Shown one piece after another: positions 11,432 to 22,216 of a DNA stretch of 64,000 bases. Origin of the DNA: Triatoma infestans (taxonomy: Eukaryota > Arthropoda > Insecta > Hemiptera > Reduviidae); assembly GCA_011037195.1 (NCBI GenBank), contig JAAEAF010006909.1, positions 1 to 64,000 on the forward strand. The letters are read 5' to 3'. Every line of letters starts with the position of its first letter. Positions within the stretch are counted from its first letter, which is position 1. The position numbers were made by a program, and so were the translations under genes. The notes under the pieces were generated by a model. That model was not told the origin of the DNA and ran no database searches. It worked only from the letters and a program-made list of their open reading frames with translations.

Positions 11432-13302
11432 CCATAACCAAGTTCAAAAAAGTATTTTTTTGTTTGAGAGACCCAATTATATTTTTGAGTATTATTGGTG
11501 GAATTATCCATCTGTAATAACTTGTTGTAACAAATTTTCGGTAGTCTGTCAGTACGCATATCTAATAACTTTATTAACCAATTCAGAGCACGTTTAAAAA
11601 CAAAATATTCTAGCTTAAGTCTATCCGTTTCGATTCTGACCATGTAGCCAGCAGTGTTACGTTGCCAAAAAAACAACGATTTAAGCAGTTTTGATTGGAC
11701 TACCTCTATCTGATCTGTGTATCTGAGAGCCCAGAATTCACTTCCATACAAAAGTACGGAACAAATGCAGCTTTCAAGGATTTTTATTTTACAAACCCAG
11801 GGCGTAAGGTTAGAGCCAACCAGAACGTTTTTCGTAGCCGAAATTGCTACAGTCGCTCTGGAAATCATATCTTTGGATGTTAAATTGAAAACACCAGATT
11901 TTGAGAACAGAATACCAAGATATTTAAAGGTGTCCACCACTTCAATTTGCTCGCCTGCGTAAAAAAACGAATCTTTTGAAGCTCTATCGCGGCCTTTTTT
12001 TAATATTACAATTTTAGACTTTTCTATATTTACTTTTAGTTTATTGTTATCACAATATCTTTCCAATGCAGCTAATTTCCTCCTGAGATCCACTGCTGAA
12101 TTGGACAACAAAACCACGTCATCAGCATACAGCAAGGAGGATAAGCCATTAGTAGTGTCAATTTGTGCAGTGTTAAAATTATTAAACTGCAAGAAATTAT
12201 CCAAGTCATTAATAAAGATTGCAAAGAGAAGAGGTGAAAGGGTATCACCCTGTAACACCCCTTTAGAGACCCGGACTTCGTCAGTATACCTCTCACCGAC
12301 CCTTATTATTGTCCTGGTAACACTGTAGAGGCTTGTTAAGATTCTCAACCACTTGCCGCTAATGCCATAATTGTACAATTTGAACCACAACAGGTTGTGG
12401 TCAACGGTATCGAAAGCTTTTGTAAAATCGATGAAACACCCATATACTTTTCTTTTATCCCTAGCAATTTGGCATTGAACTAAAGCAGACAGAGTAAAGA
12501 TACAATCCGCACAGCCTCTAGACCTCCGAAAACCGTTCTGATTCTCACTTAGCGGGTTGCCATATTCTACCCATTGTGAAAGCCTATTAGTGAGAGCTTG
12601 CGTGAATAACTTCGTTATCGTATTCATAAGTGAAATACACCTATAATTTTCAGGACGGGAAGGGTCGCCTTTCTTGAACAATGTGAACATCTCAGATTTC
12701 CCCCACTGCCTAGGAATAGATTCTCGTTCAAGGATCTGATTAAATAGATTCAAAATAATATTAATCCCGTGAGTTGATAAATTCTTATAAAATTCATTAG
12801 GAATCTTATCCGGACCCGGAGCTTTGTTGTCCTTACAACTTTTTATTACAAGCGAAATTTCATCGAGGGAGAACGGAGCATCGAAGAATGGGTGAGTGAC
12901 ATCAACAACCAAGGATGGGAAAGTCGAAAAGGGAGTGGGGGGGTATAACTCTTTTAAATAGGCATTCCAAGAATTCAAATTAACAATATTATGTGTCTTA
13001 TTCTTAGATTTTCTAAATAAATTTAAAATTTTCCAGAAAGAACTGGCATCTTTAACGTTAAGTAGTGAGTTTCTCAGATCATTAAAGTAAGAGGACTTGG
13101 CTAATTTTAATGTTTTTTTATAAACTTTTTTCTTATTATAAAATTCAGAAATGGCATCTAAATCAAAATTAGTCTCCCTGTACAGCTTAAAGGCCTGTTG
13201 CATAGATTTTTTAGCCATTCTACAATCCTCCGTGAACCATGGCTGACTTACCCGAGGGAATTTAGATATCAACAAGTTACGCTTGTAATGAACCATACCC
13301 AA
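11398..13302 (-). CDS. LINE reverse transcriptase (truncated, frameshifted)
   Basis: An open frame of 634 codons encoding a non-LTR retrotransposon reverse transcriptase. Motifs in order are NKAPGPDKIPNEFYK (about residues 144-158), a GFRRSRGCADCIF block, FIDFTKAFDTVDHNLLW, GVLQGDTLSPLLFAIF and the catalytic LLYADDVVLL, followed by the thumb region with FKYLGILF. The enzyme copies element RNA at a nicked chromosomal target. The amino-terminal endonuclease is absent because of 5' truncation, and the carboxy-terminal zinc motif is in another frame. The frame is unusually long for decayed DNA, so the insertion is probably fairly recent. The annotated start is simply the first Met after truncation. 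Confidence 0.9.
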   Translation of the reverse strand: MGMVHYKRNLLISKFPRVSQPWFTEDCRMAKKSMQQAFKLYRETNFDLDAISEFYNKKKVYKKTLKLAKSSYFNDLRNSLLNVKDASSFWKILNLFRKSKNKTHNIVNLNSWNAYLKELYPPTPFSTFPSLVVDVTHPFFDAPFSLDEISLVIKSCKDNKAPGPDKIPNEFYKNLSTHGINIILNLFNQILERESIPRQWGKSEMFTLFKKGDPSRPENYRCISLMNTITKLFTQALTNRLSQWVEYGNPLSENQNGFRRSRGCADCIFTLSALVQCQIARDKRKVYGCFIDFTKAFDTVDHNLLWFKLYNYGISGKWLRILTSLYSVTRTIIRVGERYTDEVRVSKGVLQGDTLSPLLFAIFINDLDNFLQFNNFNTAQIDTTNGLSSLLYADDVVLLSNSAVDLRRKLAALERYCDNNKLKVNIEKSKIVILKKGRDRASKDSFFYAGEQIEVVDTFKYLGILFSKSGVFNLTSKDMISRATVAISATKNVLVGSNLTPWVCKIKILESCICSVLLYGSEFWALRYTDQIEVVQSKLLKSLFFWQRNTAGYMVRIETDRLKLEYFVFKRALNWLIKLLDMRTDRLPKICYNKLLQMDNSTNNTQKYNWVSQTKKYFFELGYGWLWHQQDIVS

Positions 13303-13414
13303 GTTTTCTGAAACGTTAGTAATAACATTTTGGAAATTATCATTTTGCTCATTAAGTGTTAAATTCTCACTGTCTCACAGTTTTCAATGAGCTGGTTGTA
13401 TTCTACTCTTTTGT

Positions 13415-13822
13415 CAAAAATCTATTATACTGTGAAAATGTTTCGAATAAAAGTAATTGGTATTTGTATTGTAGAACTAACAAGTTTACGGAATCGTTGG
13501 TGAATGAAAAAACTGAATAAAAAAAAAAAATCAGTAGTTTCGCCCTGACGATGGATGGATTTCGCTAGAAATCTTCGAGTCTGATGCCGTGGCAGTTACC
13601 TGAACGAAATACCGAGTTTGGGCTCCCTGCAACTTTTCGTTTTTGAGATATTCTGTTAAAACACACACACATATATATATAAAATCAATCAATCAATCAG
13701 TTCCATACATATATGTCTTGTATTTTAATTGGTGTCATCCGCTAAAAATTTTTTTTTTTCTATTTCGAAAATCTGGCACTATCGCAATTCTTCCTTTGCA
13801 GTAAGAGAAAGTAAAAACGGAA
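13415..13822 (+). repeat. FamA copy, right piece with 3' hairpin
   Basis: Begins with the second LINE target duplication (13,415-13,429) and continues with AAATGTTTCGAATAAAAGT. A degenerate CA/TA microsatellite lies near 13,660, and the terminal AGTAAGAGAAAGTAAAAA ends at about 13,817. It completes the copy begun at 4,436. Confidence 0.85.
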
Positions 13823-14035
13823 AATCGTAGAAAGCTGAAACTGAGAGTCAGATTTTGGTCAAAACTGCCGTACCGGAAGTACCAGTCTATAGAATGGACT
13901 TTCTCTAAAACGGCCTCAGTGGTTTTTCTTACAACATGGTTATTCCAACTAAATATAGCTTTTAGATGAAGGATTTTTTCTGGTATATCATTTTATGAAG
14001 AAAATCGGTTAACCGGAAGTGTGACTATTATTTTT
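13823..14035 (-). repeat. FamA fragment
   Basis: Reverse-orientation sequence recognised by GAAAATCGGTTAACCGGAAG at about 13,999 and the AAAGCTGAAACT and ATTTTGGTCAAAA blocks. Confidence 0.6.
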
Positions 14036-15144
14036 CGGCAGCAGATACTATGTTCATTTCTATGTGAACTTTATAACTGGGTAATGTCTGTGGAAATAAG
14101 TCAATAAATGAGAACTATATAGGAGGATGTCGTGTGATTGTTTCGCACAGATGTTTGCATACTCAAACCCTCTGTTTCTGGAGATAAGCCAATGTCAAAA
14201 AAACTCTGCTACAGCGGTAATATACACCTTCATTGACAGCAGTAAGAGAAGAAAGAAAATCTGTTGTCAGTTGAACAGCTCTATCTGCTCGGCGAAATAA
14301 CAATTACAATAATCTTCCTCCTGTAATGAAAGTGATAACCTCTTTAAGTCGAAATTGACTATGGGCCCGCCAACACCCTCACTCCCGACTGAGCAGACAA
14401 GACACTGTGTGTCTAGATATTATTCGTCCAAAAACATTTACTTTGTATGTATGTTTTCTCGTCAAGCTGTCAAGTTCAGCGCGCTGTTACTTTACAAACT
14501 GTAGGCAGCTGTTCTCTCTCTTTCACCTCGCTGATATAAATACCCAAACCAACGTTCCCTCCTTCACTGTCTGTCTGTACGATGTCAACATTTCCCGCCT
14601 TACTACTTGTCTTCTATTATAATTGGTTTCTTAGAATTTGATCATATGATTTATGATTTGTAATATTCACAAATAGAAACTTGTATAGAATTTTACTGCT
14701 AGCAGAAGACCGATAAGATAAATCATTACTTTATCGTTGTAATATTCTGTTAGCCATTTTTACTTTATACATTCATACATACATACTCACAAACTAGCCA
14801 CTCTATTTACAATAAATTTTAATTTCCCACCACTTCACACACCTTTGTTTTGTTATATTTACAATGGGTTTTAACAAATGATTTCTCTTCTCTCCTTTCC
14901 CCGTCTTGTTTTGTGTAAGTATGTTTGTGTGGTTTTAGTTTCATGTTAGTCTAATGTGAACAGGGCATATAGCTGAAAATGAAAAAAAAACAATAAGCCA
15001 AAACCTGATATTTGTCCTTAACTTTGTCAGCCAGAAGGTCTCGGCGAAAAACGGCACCCGGTATTGTGATTTTTTAAATAAGGCGCCAATAATTTGCTTT
15101 ATACTAACTGTGACATACATGGACGGGACTCTTTTATTACTACT
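14036..15144. other. No gene recognised
   Basis: No supported coding region. 14,340-14,620 is less AT-rich than its surroundings and carries short open frames, but none matches a family I know. Confidence 0.4.
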
Positions 15145-15300
15145 ACTTCTTACTCCTGATAAGAGCAAGTCTTGTAATCGTGACAAATTTTCGGTATGAA
15201 GTTTTCATCGGTAATTTCACGTTTTCAGGACCCCCGGGGCCAAAAAAGTGATTTTCAGAAAGTGGTAAGATCAAAACGAATAAATTTAGGAAGTTCTGTT
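15145..15300 (-). repeat. FamA 3'-end fragment
   Basis: Reverse-orientation terminus: an imperfect hairpin (TTCTTACTCCTGATAAGAGCAAG), then GTGACAAATTTTCGGTATG and the CAGGACCCCCGGGGCC block, matching FamA order. Confidence 0.65.
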
Positions 15301-16337
15301 TGGGATCCGGCCGGAAGTTCGCTGTCAACAATATTTACATACTTTATACTTTTCTATACCACTTTTTTTCTCTCAATTTTAATAGTTAGATTTAGTTTAA
15401 TTCTGGTTTATTCAGCAATAATAGTAATAGTTTAAAAATAAATTTCAATTGGTTATATAATAAATACTTTTTTATATTTTTTTTTTGTAGAGAATCTTAA
15501 CTTTTGATTGGTGCTTTACTTGTGCTTTGTTACCTTTGTGCAGACCCTGAACAAGGCAATAAATTTGCCGTAACGTCGGTGAAAATTTGAAAAAAGTTTG
15601 TTTTCTGACCAAATCTCTCAACCTCTGCATTTTACAATATTTATAGAAAAGGATTTGAGTTTTTCTCTGAATTAAAACTATTTCTATGATTTTCTTTAAA
15701 GTTGGAATTCTAACGACCCATATACACACCCATTATATTTATTGGACACTTCCCCGGAAAAGTTGATTCTAGGATGGTGGCGCGGAATCTGTGAGTGAGC
15801 GAAATTCATATAGCGTTTCAGACCTGATCTTTTCGTTTTTTTTGTTTATTATAAAGCTACATCAGATTATGGTTATTTAGAAGGGGCGCTATCTACCTTG
15901 TAACTATTGTTGCGATGTCTATTACTGATCTCTCCCTTCAACTGTCTCTAAACCGTAGATTGAGTCGTATTGATAGATTGATTTGATAATAAACACTGGG
16001 AAACTTGTTACAAGTTAGATGAAACTAATAAATTAATGAAAAAACACGAGTCTCCCCCAAAATAAACTAATTAATAAAATTGTCTTGTGTTGACATTTGG
16101 CAGGTGTCAAATTGGTGCATTGATTTCCTCTTCCCATTCTCCTACTACTTTTATTTATTAAAACTTGCTACCTTGGTAAGCATGCTCTCTCCAGATTTCA
16201 TTACAAAGTTGTTTCATTTTACTTCATCATAGTTGCCTGTAGTTTATAAATTTGTTTTTATCCGTATTTTCCAGGATGACTAGTATATATTTGATGAACA
16301 ACGAAATAGAAAGTATTAAAAAGAAATAAAACAAAGA
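15301..16337. other. No gene; possible ribozyme-like repeat remnant
   Basis: No supported gene. 15,545-15,580 contains CCTGAACAAGGCAA, a GGCAA/TTGCC stem and GTAACGTCGG. This is a worn match to the CTGAAGA-stem-GAAACGTCGG signature at 59,711-59,746. Confidence 0.35.
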
Positions 16338-17260
16338 AATCTGGTGTGAAACACTCACACGACTTTTTCTCATTCTCTGAATACAATAAAATAGAAAATA
16401 ACCATTTTTTTTTAAACTTTAAATTTGTCTCACTAGGTGAGCAGCAGGCAGGTAGAGGTGTAGCCCACAAGAGCGCACCACTGGACCAACCTAAATAAAA
16501 TATAAAATTAATGCCACTGATTCCACAAAAACTTCTGAAATGAATTTGTTTGTTTTAATGTTCCAAAAAAAAGTGATAGGTGCAATATTAGTAATGCAAG
16601 TTTACTGGAAAAACATTATAGTTTTTTCGAGAAAATTCCAAAAAACTCAGGTACCCATTGTATAAAGTGGCAGTTTGAACATTTCTATTTTCTTCAGATT
16701 TGGAATTCTAGCAATTCTTCTAATGTATATTTTAATATTATATAGGCGACAGAAGCAGGCGATTGAACTGTGGTGGTACTTTAGTTTGCAGGAAAGCTTA
16801 GCGCTACTATTCCCCCACAAACCTACCCCCCCAAAAAAAACAATTTTCCCCTGAAAATGTTTCAGATAAAAGTGACAGGTATTTATGTGTGCAGGCAGTA
16901 TGTCAAGTTTATAAAAAATAAATTATTTGAGCCGTTTTCCTTAAAATCGCGAAATCTGAAAGAACTCTTCACTAAAGTCGCATTTCTGGTTGATGGATTT
17001 TGCACAAAAACTTTTGTCAGATGTGGTGGGGTGAAGGGGCCTTCACACACACACACACACACACACATACACATATAGACACACACACACACACACACAT
17101 ACACATATAGACACACATTTGCTAAAAACATTATTTATCGTACTCAGGGGTCCTCAAAACATATATTTCTGGTGAAAACACAGTTAGGAAAATTTGCCTT
17201 GACCACAGTGCTGCTAGAGGAGTGCGCCATACACTAACACAACTTTCTCTCACTGTAACT
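16338..17260 (+). repeat. FamA copy, nearly full length
   Basis: Starts with CTGGTGTGAAACACTCACAC, includes the CCCAAAAAAAACAATTTTCC and AAATGTTTCAGATAAAAGTG blocks, a CA repeat at 17,044-17,094 and the TTTGCTAAAAACATT block. It is followed by another terminal motif at 17,230-17,260. Confidence 0.8.
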
Positions 17261-17399
17261 ACTAGAATTCTAAACAACACATTTTCTCACTCACTTTAAC
17301 CACCCTTAGTTGGGCTAGCACAGTGCATGTAAATAAAGGTGAAACAAGAATGAAGCAATCACAGTACAAATCTCCGTTGATTCTTCGCTTACATCTACA

Positions 17400-17839
17400 T
17401 ATATATATGTATAGCTGTCACATTTTTCTAGAAAAATTGATATTTTGGGAATTGTGGGAGCGCTGCTCTCTATACATACCTCGTCCCCCACCACTGATGG
17501 GCGCAAATATATGTTTCGTAAAGTTTATTTTTAAGAATAATCGCCAATCAAAATTCTGAGCATTACAGTAAATTGTTGTAAAAGATGGGTGTGTGGGTGT
17601 TTCAATCGCCGGATTATTTCCAGGCGCTTCCACATCAAATTTCCATCATAACATTCGTCAGCCGAAAGTGCGATATACCTATTTTCTTTTTCATTCTCTT
17701 ATTGCAGTTAAAAAAAGTATTGGCGATCGTGTCAATTATTCAAATTGTGTTTTCACCGAAAATACATATTTTGAGGCGCACAGACCATGAAAAAAATGTT
17801 TTCAACGAATGGTGTGTGTGTGTGTGTGTGTGTAAGTAA
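17400..17839 (-). repeat. FamA copy interrupted by mariner (left piece)
   Basis: Reverse FamA sequence with ATTCTCTTATTGCAGTTAAA and AATACATATTTTGAGGCGC, ending in the TG microsatellite at 17,812-17,833 just before the mariner. The repeat resumes after the mariner at 19,038 with GGACAAAATATCTCAAAAA. Confidence 0.75.
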
Positions 17840-19037
17840 TACGAAGGTGTATCAAAGATAAACGGGACTCATTTTTTTTTTTAATCTCTAATTTTGTTTT
17901 ATATATTATTTTTCTGTATACTCTCCCGCCCTAGAAATACATTTTTCCTATCGTATTGAAAACGTCTTTATTCTATCGTCGTAAAAACTCTTCGGACGTT
18001 CGTTTAGCCATTGGAGCACAAATGCTTTCAACACTTTATTGTTGTGGAAACGCTGGCCTCCAAACGCTTTTTTTAGGGTTCCAAAAAGATGAAAGCCACA
18101 AGGTGACAAGTCTGGAGTATAGGGAAGATGTTCCAGCATTTCCCATCCTAATGCATCCATTTTTGCGTTAGCCACATGAGGCCTGGCGTTGTCATGCAGA
18201 AGAATGACACTTCTGATCGATTGCTTCTTTCTTTTCCTTCGAAATGACAATTGTGCGTCGATCGTGAAGAAAATCAACGTGAAAAGCACCTTGCCAATCG
18301 AACAAAACTGTTGCCAATACCTTTCCGGCTGACAACCGCGTCTTTGCCTTCACTGGTGCCCTGTCGCCGCTCTTTCTCCACTCCATGCTCGCCTGTTTCG
18401 ATCGGGGCGTGTAGTGGTCCAAAAAGGCCTCTCCCTCTTGCAGATATCGATTAAAGAGTTTCTGCGAGACTTCCAATCGATATCGCTTGTGATCCTTCGA
18501 TAACAGACGTGGAACCCATCTAGCGCGGACCCTTTACGAAATCCCAACTCATTTGTCACGATTCGTTGGATACTGCCGTAACTGATGTTTACATCCGCAA
18601 CGATTTCAAAGAGAGTTTTGCGCTGATTTCCCGCTATGAGAATAGAACCGCCTCAATGTTGCCCTCAGTCACACTTGTTCTTGAGCAGCGATTATGGCTC
18701 TCGTTCTCGACCTTTTCACGCCCTCCAGAAATTTTTTTGTGCCATTCAAACCCACGGGTTCTTGACAGAATGTTGTTCCCGAAGTGTGCCTGTAATCGCC
18801 GCAAAATTTCGGTTGGATTCACCCTCTCCTTGGCCAGAAACTTGATCCGCTGCTCCACGGAGACATGCACTTCTTTCTCGCTCAGGGTTTCTGTTGATAC
18901 TAAATGGACCCGAGAGAGTTGCGATCGTTTCTCCCCTCTCCCTAACAGTACAGGCTAACTGGGCATCTAACCCTTCCATGTCTAGAAGCCCTCTGGAATT
19001 TTTAAGAAAATCGGTCCTGTTATTTATACCTTCGGTA
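17840..19037 (-). mobile_element. Mariner-family DNA transposon (inactive)
   Basis: Flanked by TA dinucleotides, with terminal CGAAGGTGTATCAAAG at the left and the worn complement ACCTTCG at the right. Length (about 1.2 kb) fits a mariner. The minus strand encodes transposase in pieces. It lies inside a FamA copy, whose halves rejoin across it. Confidence 0.8.
17948..18958 (-). pseudogene. Mariner transposase, broken
   Basis: Minus-strand pieces in order. An N-terminal helix-turn-helix region (MHVSVEQRIKFLAKER, about 18,634-18,870) is followed by a middle catalytic region (KTRLSAGKVLATVLFDWQG, about 18,300-18,420). The C-terminal part carries LLHDNARPH and YTPDLSPCGFHLFG (about 18,060-18,200). 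Mariner transposases cut and join DNA through three aspartates (D,D34D). The third, normally in SPCDF/Y, is glycine here (codon GGC near 18,082). Frameshifts separate the blocks, so the gene is dead by more than one lesion. Confidence 0.85.
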
Positions 19038-19565
19038 TGTATGGACAAAATATCTCAAAAATGACAGATATGTTTATATACCACATATATTCAACATATT
19101 GGCAGTTGGAGGCAAATAGAAGTCAATGGTAGTTAATTAGGTCAGTATGTTGGTTTTTCTAGTTCTCAATCACAAAATAACTGTTAATTTAAAAAAACAA
19201 ATCCAAAACCACAAAATGACAATGAGGTTTGTTCAAAATACCTCGTCCCCCACCTGCAAGTACGACAACTGATTTTTTTTTGGCGAATTTCTCTAAACTT
19301 GGTATATTATCTGCACACATACGGCTTATCACTTTTATTTGAATAATTTTTTTTCGGAAATAAAATGGCTTTTGAAGGCTGTGATATTATATTTCAAATG
19401 TGTGTTCGTCTATGTTCAGTGTTTTCCGGTACAATGTCACCATCCAATTATATCTGCCATAGGTGCTGACAAACAGGTCAAGTGAGTAAAAATTTGAAGT
19501 TTAAAGGAAATTGTATTAATTGGAATGAAAGAAAGTCGTGTGAGTGTTTCACACCAGATTTAAGT
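19038..19565 (-). repeat. FamA fragments, including end hairpin
   Basis: 19,038-19,070 continues the mariner-split copy. 19,215-19,385 has CTTTTATTTGAATAATTTT. 19,525-19,562 is the terminal AAAGTCGTGTGAGTGTTTC hairpin. Confidence 0.65.
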
Positions 19566-20109
19566 TAGCTTGTAGGTGAGTAAATTGAGAAAGACATGAA
19601 ATGAAAGTGACACCCCTGTCTATTACTACAACTATTGCATATTTTGGGTGTACTTCACATTTCTACCGCAGTGTCTATCTAAACTTGATGGCCGTTTAAA
19701 ATAGAATATTGAACTTGGCCGTATACATAGTGTTGATAATATATACATTGGGTGAAGGTTATATAAGCAAAGTTGATATACAGTTGACTTGTAATATAGC
19801 GGTGGTGATGGTGTTAAGGTTGACTACTGTCACACGCTCTCAAGTAGAGAGTTCAACTATTCATTGTTGACAGGTTTTGTTGACCTTAAAAAGCTGATAT
19901 TTTATTAAAGATTATTGATAGTTGTGGCGCTGTAGTAAATATAACCTAGCACCCTTACTCACCGCACCTACAAATCGATTATTATTTACCCATAGTCAAC
20001 ATCAAGTTCATTGTACTAACATTGTCACTTTCTTTTAATTCGCTTACACTGTTTCCTACACAAACACTAACGATATTTCAAAAAAAGTAATCTGTTACTA
20101 TCCTGGAGT

Positions 20110-20312
20110 TGTCAGTATTCCAAGATTAAGCAAAAATCGTGAAATTAAAAATAACTCAGAAACTTAGTGATGAAGACGCACTTCCGCTTAAATGGCACTT
20201 TAGAGGAATGCCTAAGGTTGCATATTCGTATTTCCGGTCGAAATTCAATTTTAAAAATTTGACATGAACTCAGTACTTCCTGTTATAGCAGTAAGAGAAA
20301 TTAAAAGGATGT
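20110..20312 (+). repeat. FamA fragment
   Basis: Contains GACGCACTTCCGCTTAAATG, GGCACTTTAGAGGAATGCC, ATTTCCGGTCGAAATTC and the end AGTAAGAGAAATTAAAAGG. Confidence 0.7.
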
Positions 20313-20969
20313 GTATCTGTCTGTGAGTTTCTCATCAGATTGTGTCTAACATAAAACATATTTACTGTTGGACAAACATGGATATACTATTAACATATAA
20401 ATTCTGGTTGTGACAGACTACGTATTTATCATCGTATTACGTCACACAGGTACTTGTTCAGACAGCTAAATCTAGATCGTTCACCTTCAATATTGATCCC
20501 CTCTGTAGGTGCTTGCGTAAATAACGATCAATTTATTCTTCTTCTTTTTTGTATATTATTATCTTTTTTAATTATTATTGATCATTAAATGTAGTTCATT
20601 ACGACAGACATTCAACCAATATGATTTTCTATTTGTCACGTGTGAATTATGTGGCACCATCCTGCCTATAACACTCTTAACATTACATTTGCAGACAAAT
20701 ACCGTAAGATGAACATTAGACTCCTTATAAGTATATTTTCGGTCCACTTTTTCATTTTATGTTATTATTGTCTCTCACCTCAGCTTTGAGAGCAACTTTT
20801 CACCGGATATATATGTTCTACGATCAGGTGTGAAACACTTATTGGTGAAAAACATGGTAGGAGGTGGATATTTTACTTGTGTACCTGAGCGCCTTATTAT
20901 GGAACACCCTATGTCAAAACTAAGGAACTTGCGCAAGTTCAAATTTAAACTATCTGGCAGATCCTCCAA

Positions 20970-21595
20970 TACCTCTTTTCAGGAAAATGTTTGAAATAAG
21001 GGTGATGCTTTTTTATCTATGCGGAAAGTATTCCAAGTTTAAAGAAAATGATTGTAAACGTTTTCCGTGCAATTCGAAAAAACTTGAAACCCTATTTTGT
21101 AAAACCGCACTTTCGGTTAACTGATTTTCTTCAAATTTGGATTTCCATCAACGTTTCTAATGTGTCCATACATTTTACTGAAGTGGTACTTTAGAGGAGT
21201 GATACTGTTCCCCCCAGAACCTCCAAAAAAAATCAATTTTCCTGGGAAAATGTGATAGGCAAATAAAAGTGATAGGCATTTATGTGTGTAGATAATACAC
21301 GAAGTTTAAAGAAAGCTATTTTCAAGAAAATAACGAAAAATTCAGTAAAATCGCGTTTCCGGTTGATGGATTTTGGCGCAATCTGCGTGTCAGAAGCGGG
21401 TAGCAGTAACTATAGGAAATAGTAGTTTTGAGCTTCCTACGACTTTTCGTTTTTGAGATTTTCAGTTAGGTCACACACATATCCACAGACCAAGAACTTT
21501 TTTTCAGGAGATCTGAAAACATGTATTTCAGGTGAAAAACTTAATTGGAAAATCTGACCTGATGGCCGCACTCCCTGTTGCTAGAAGTAAGAGGA
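20970..21595 (+). repeat. FamA copy
   Basis: Two internal modules are visible (AAATGTTTGAAATAAGGGTG and CAAATAAAAGTGATAGGC), then CGTTTCCGGTTGATGGATTTT, a short CACACACATATCCACAGACC tract and the end GAAGTAAGAGGAAG. Confidence 0.75.
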
Positions 21596-21870
21596 AGAAA
21601 ATGTTTTTAGCGAATGCTGTGTGTTTGTGTATATGGAACAAAACATGTCAAAAACGAAAAATGGCCAGAAGCCTAATTTGATATATCGTTTAGGTATTAC
21701 TACTCGTACATCTGAAGATGAAGGTTTCGGAAGTGTGTCTTTGCTGAATTTGTTTTGTTTCATTTTTCAAGATTTTTCCCCACACAGCTTCTGTAACGAT
21801 TTTCTTTGAAGTTTCTATACTAGCTATGCCCACACTATTATTTGGAAACGTTTTGCCCTGGTAGGGATAC
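21596..21870 (-). repeat. FamA copy, reverse, abutting the previous one
   Basis: From AAGAGGAAGAAAATGTTTTT, GTGTGTTTGTGTATATGGAAC and GTCAAAAACGAAAAATGG through to TGTAACGATTTTCTTTGAAG. The two copies meet head to head at the shared AGTAAGAG motif. Confidence 0.7.
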
Positions 21871-21987
21871 GTAAGAAGCATTGCTAGAACGACAGATTTG
21901 TCGGTTGACCGGTATTACGACTTTACACAGTTGGTTTCTGAGTTATTTTGTTCTTATTTCTCGAAAACAGCTCCGACAGTTTTCCTT

Positions 21988-22202
21988 AAAACCTGGAATG
22001 GTTACTGCACACACATTAGCCCCTATATTTAAAACTTGGAATGTTTACTGCACACACATTAGCCCCTATATTTAAAACCTGGAATGGTTACTGCACACAC
22101 ATTAGCCCCTATATTTAAAACTTGGAATGTTTACTGCCACACATTAGCCCCTATATTTAAAACTTGGAATGTTTACTGCACACACATTAGCCCCTATATT
22201 TC
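21988..22202 (+). repeat. 43-bp tandem repeat, five copies
   Basis: Five near-identical units of about 43 bp, each with TACTGCACACACATTAGCCC. Units alternate CCTGGAATGGTTAC and CTTGGAATGTTTAC. One copy has lost two bases. They lie inside or next to FamA sequence, whose consensus also has CTTGGAATG(C/T)TTACTGCA. Confidence 0.85.
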
Positions 22203-22216
22203 ACAAAACAAAAAAA

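Larger units (their letters stand above)
10449..13414 (-). mobile_element. 5'-truncated LINE (non-LTR retrotransposon)
   Basis: Bounded by a perfect 15-bp target duplication. At its left (3') end is the complement of an A-rich tail, and the endonuclease domain is missing at the right end. Together these mark a truncated target-primed insertion. It carries one long reverse transcriptase frame. The element landed in a FamA copy that had also received the gypsy-like element. The clade was not resolved. Confidence 0.92.

Noticed and set aside
13545..13585. Hammerhead-like CTGACGA near 13,552
   Set aside because: No compensating stem II or GAAAC in the right place; it lies in ordinary FamA sequence.
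21988..22202. Regular repeats resembling a CRISPR array
   Set aside because: The 43-bp units are directly abutting with no unique spacers and lie in animal repeat DNA; it is a minisatellite.
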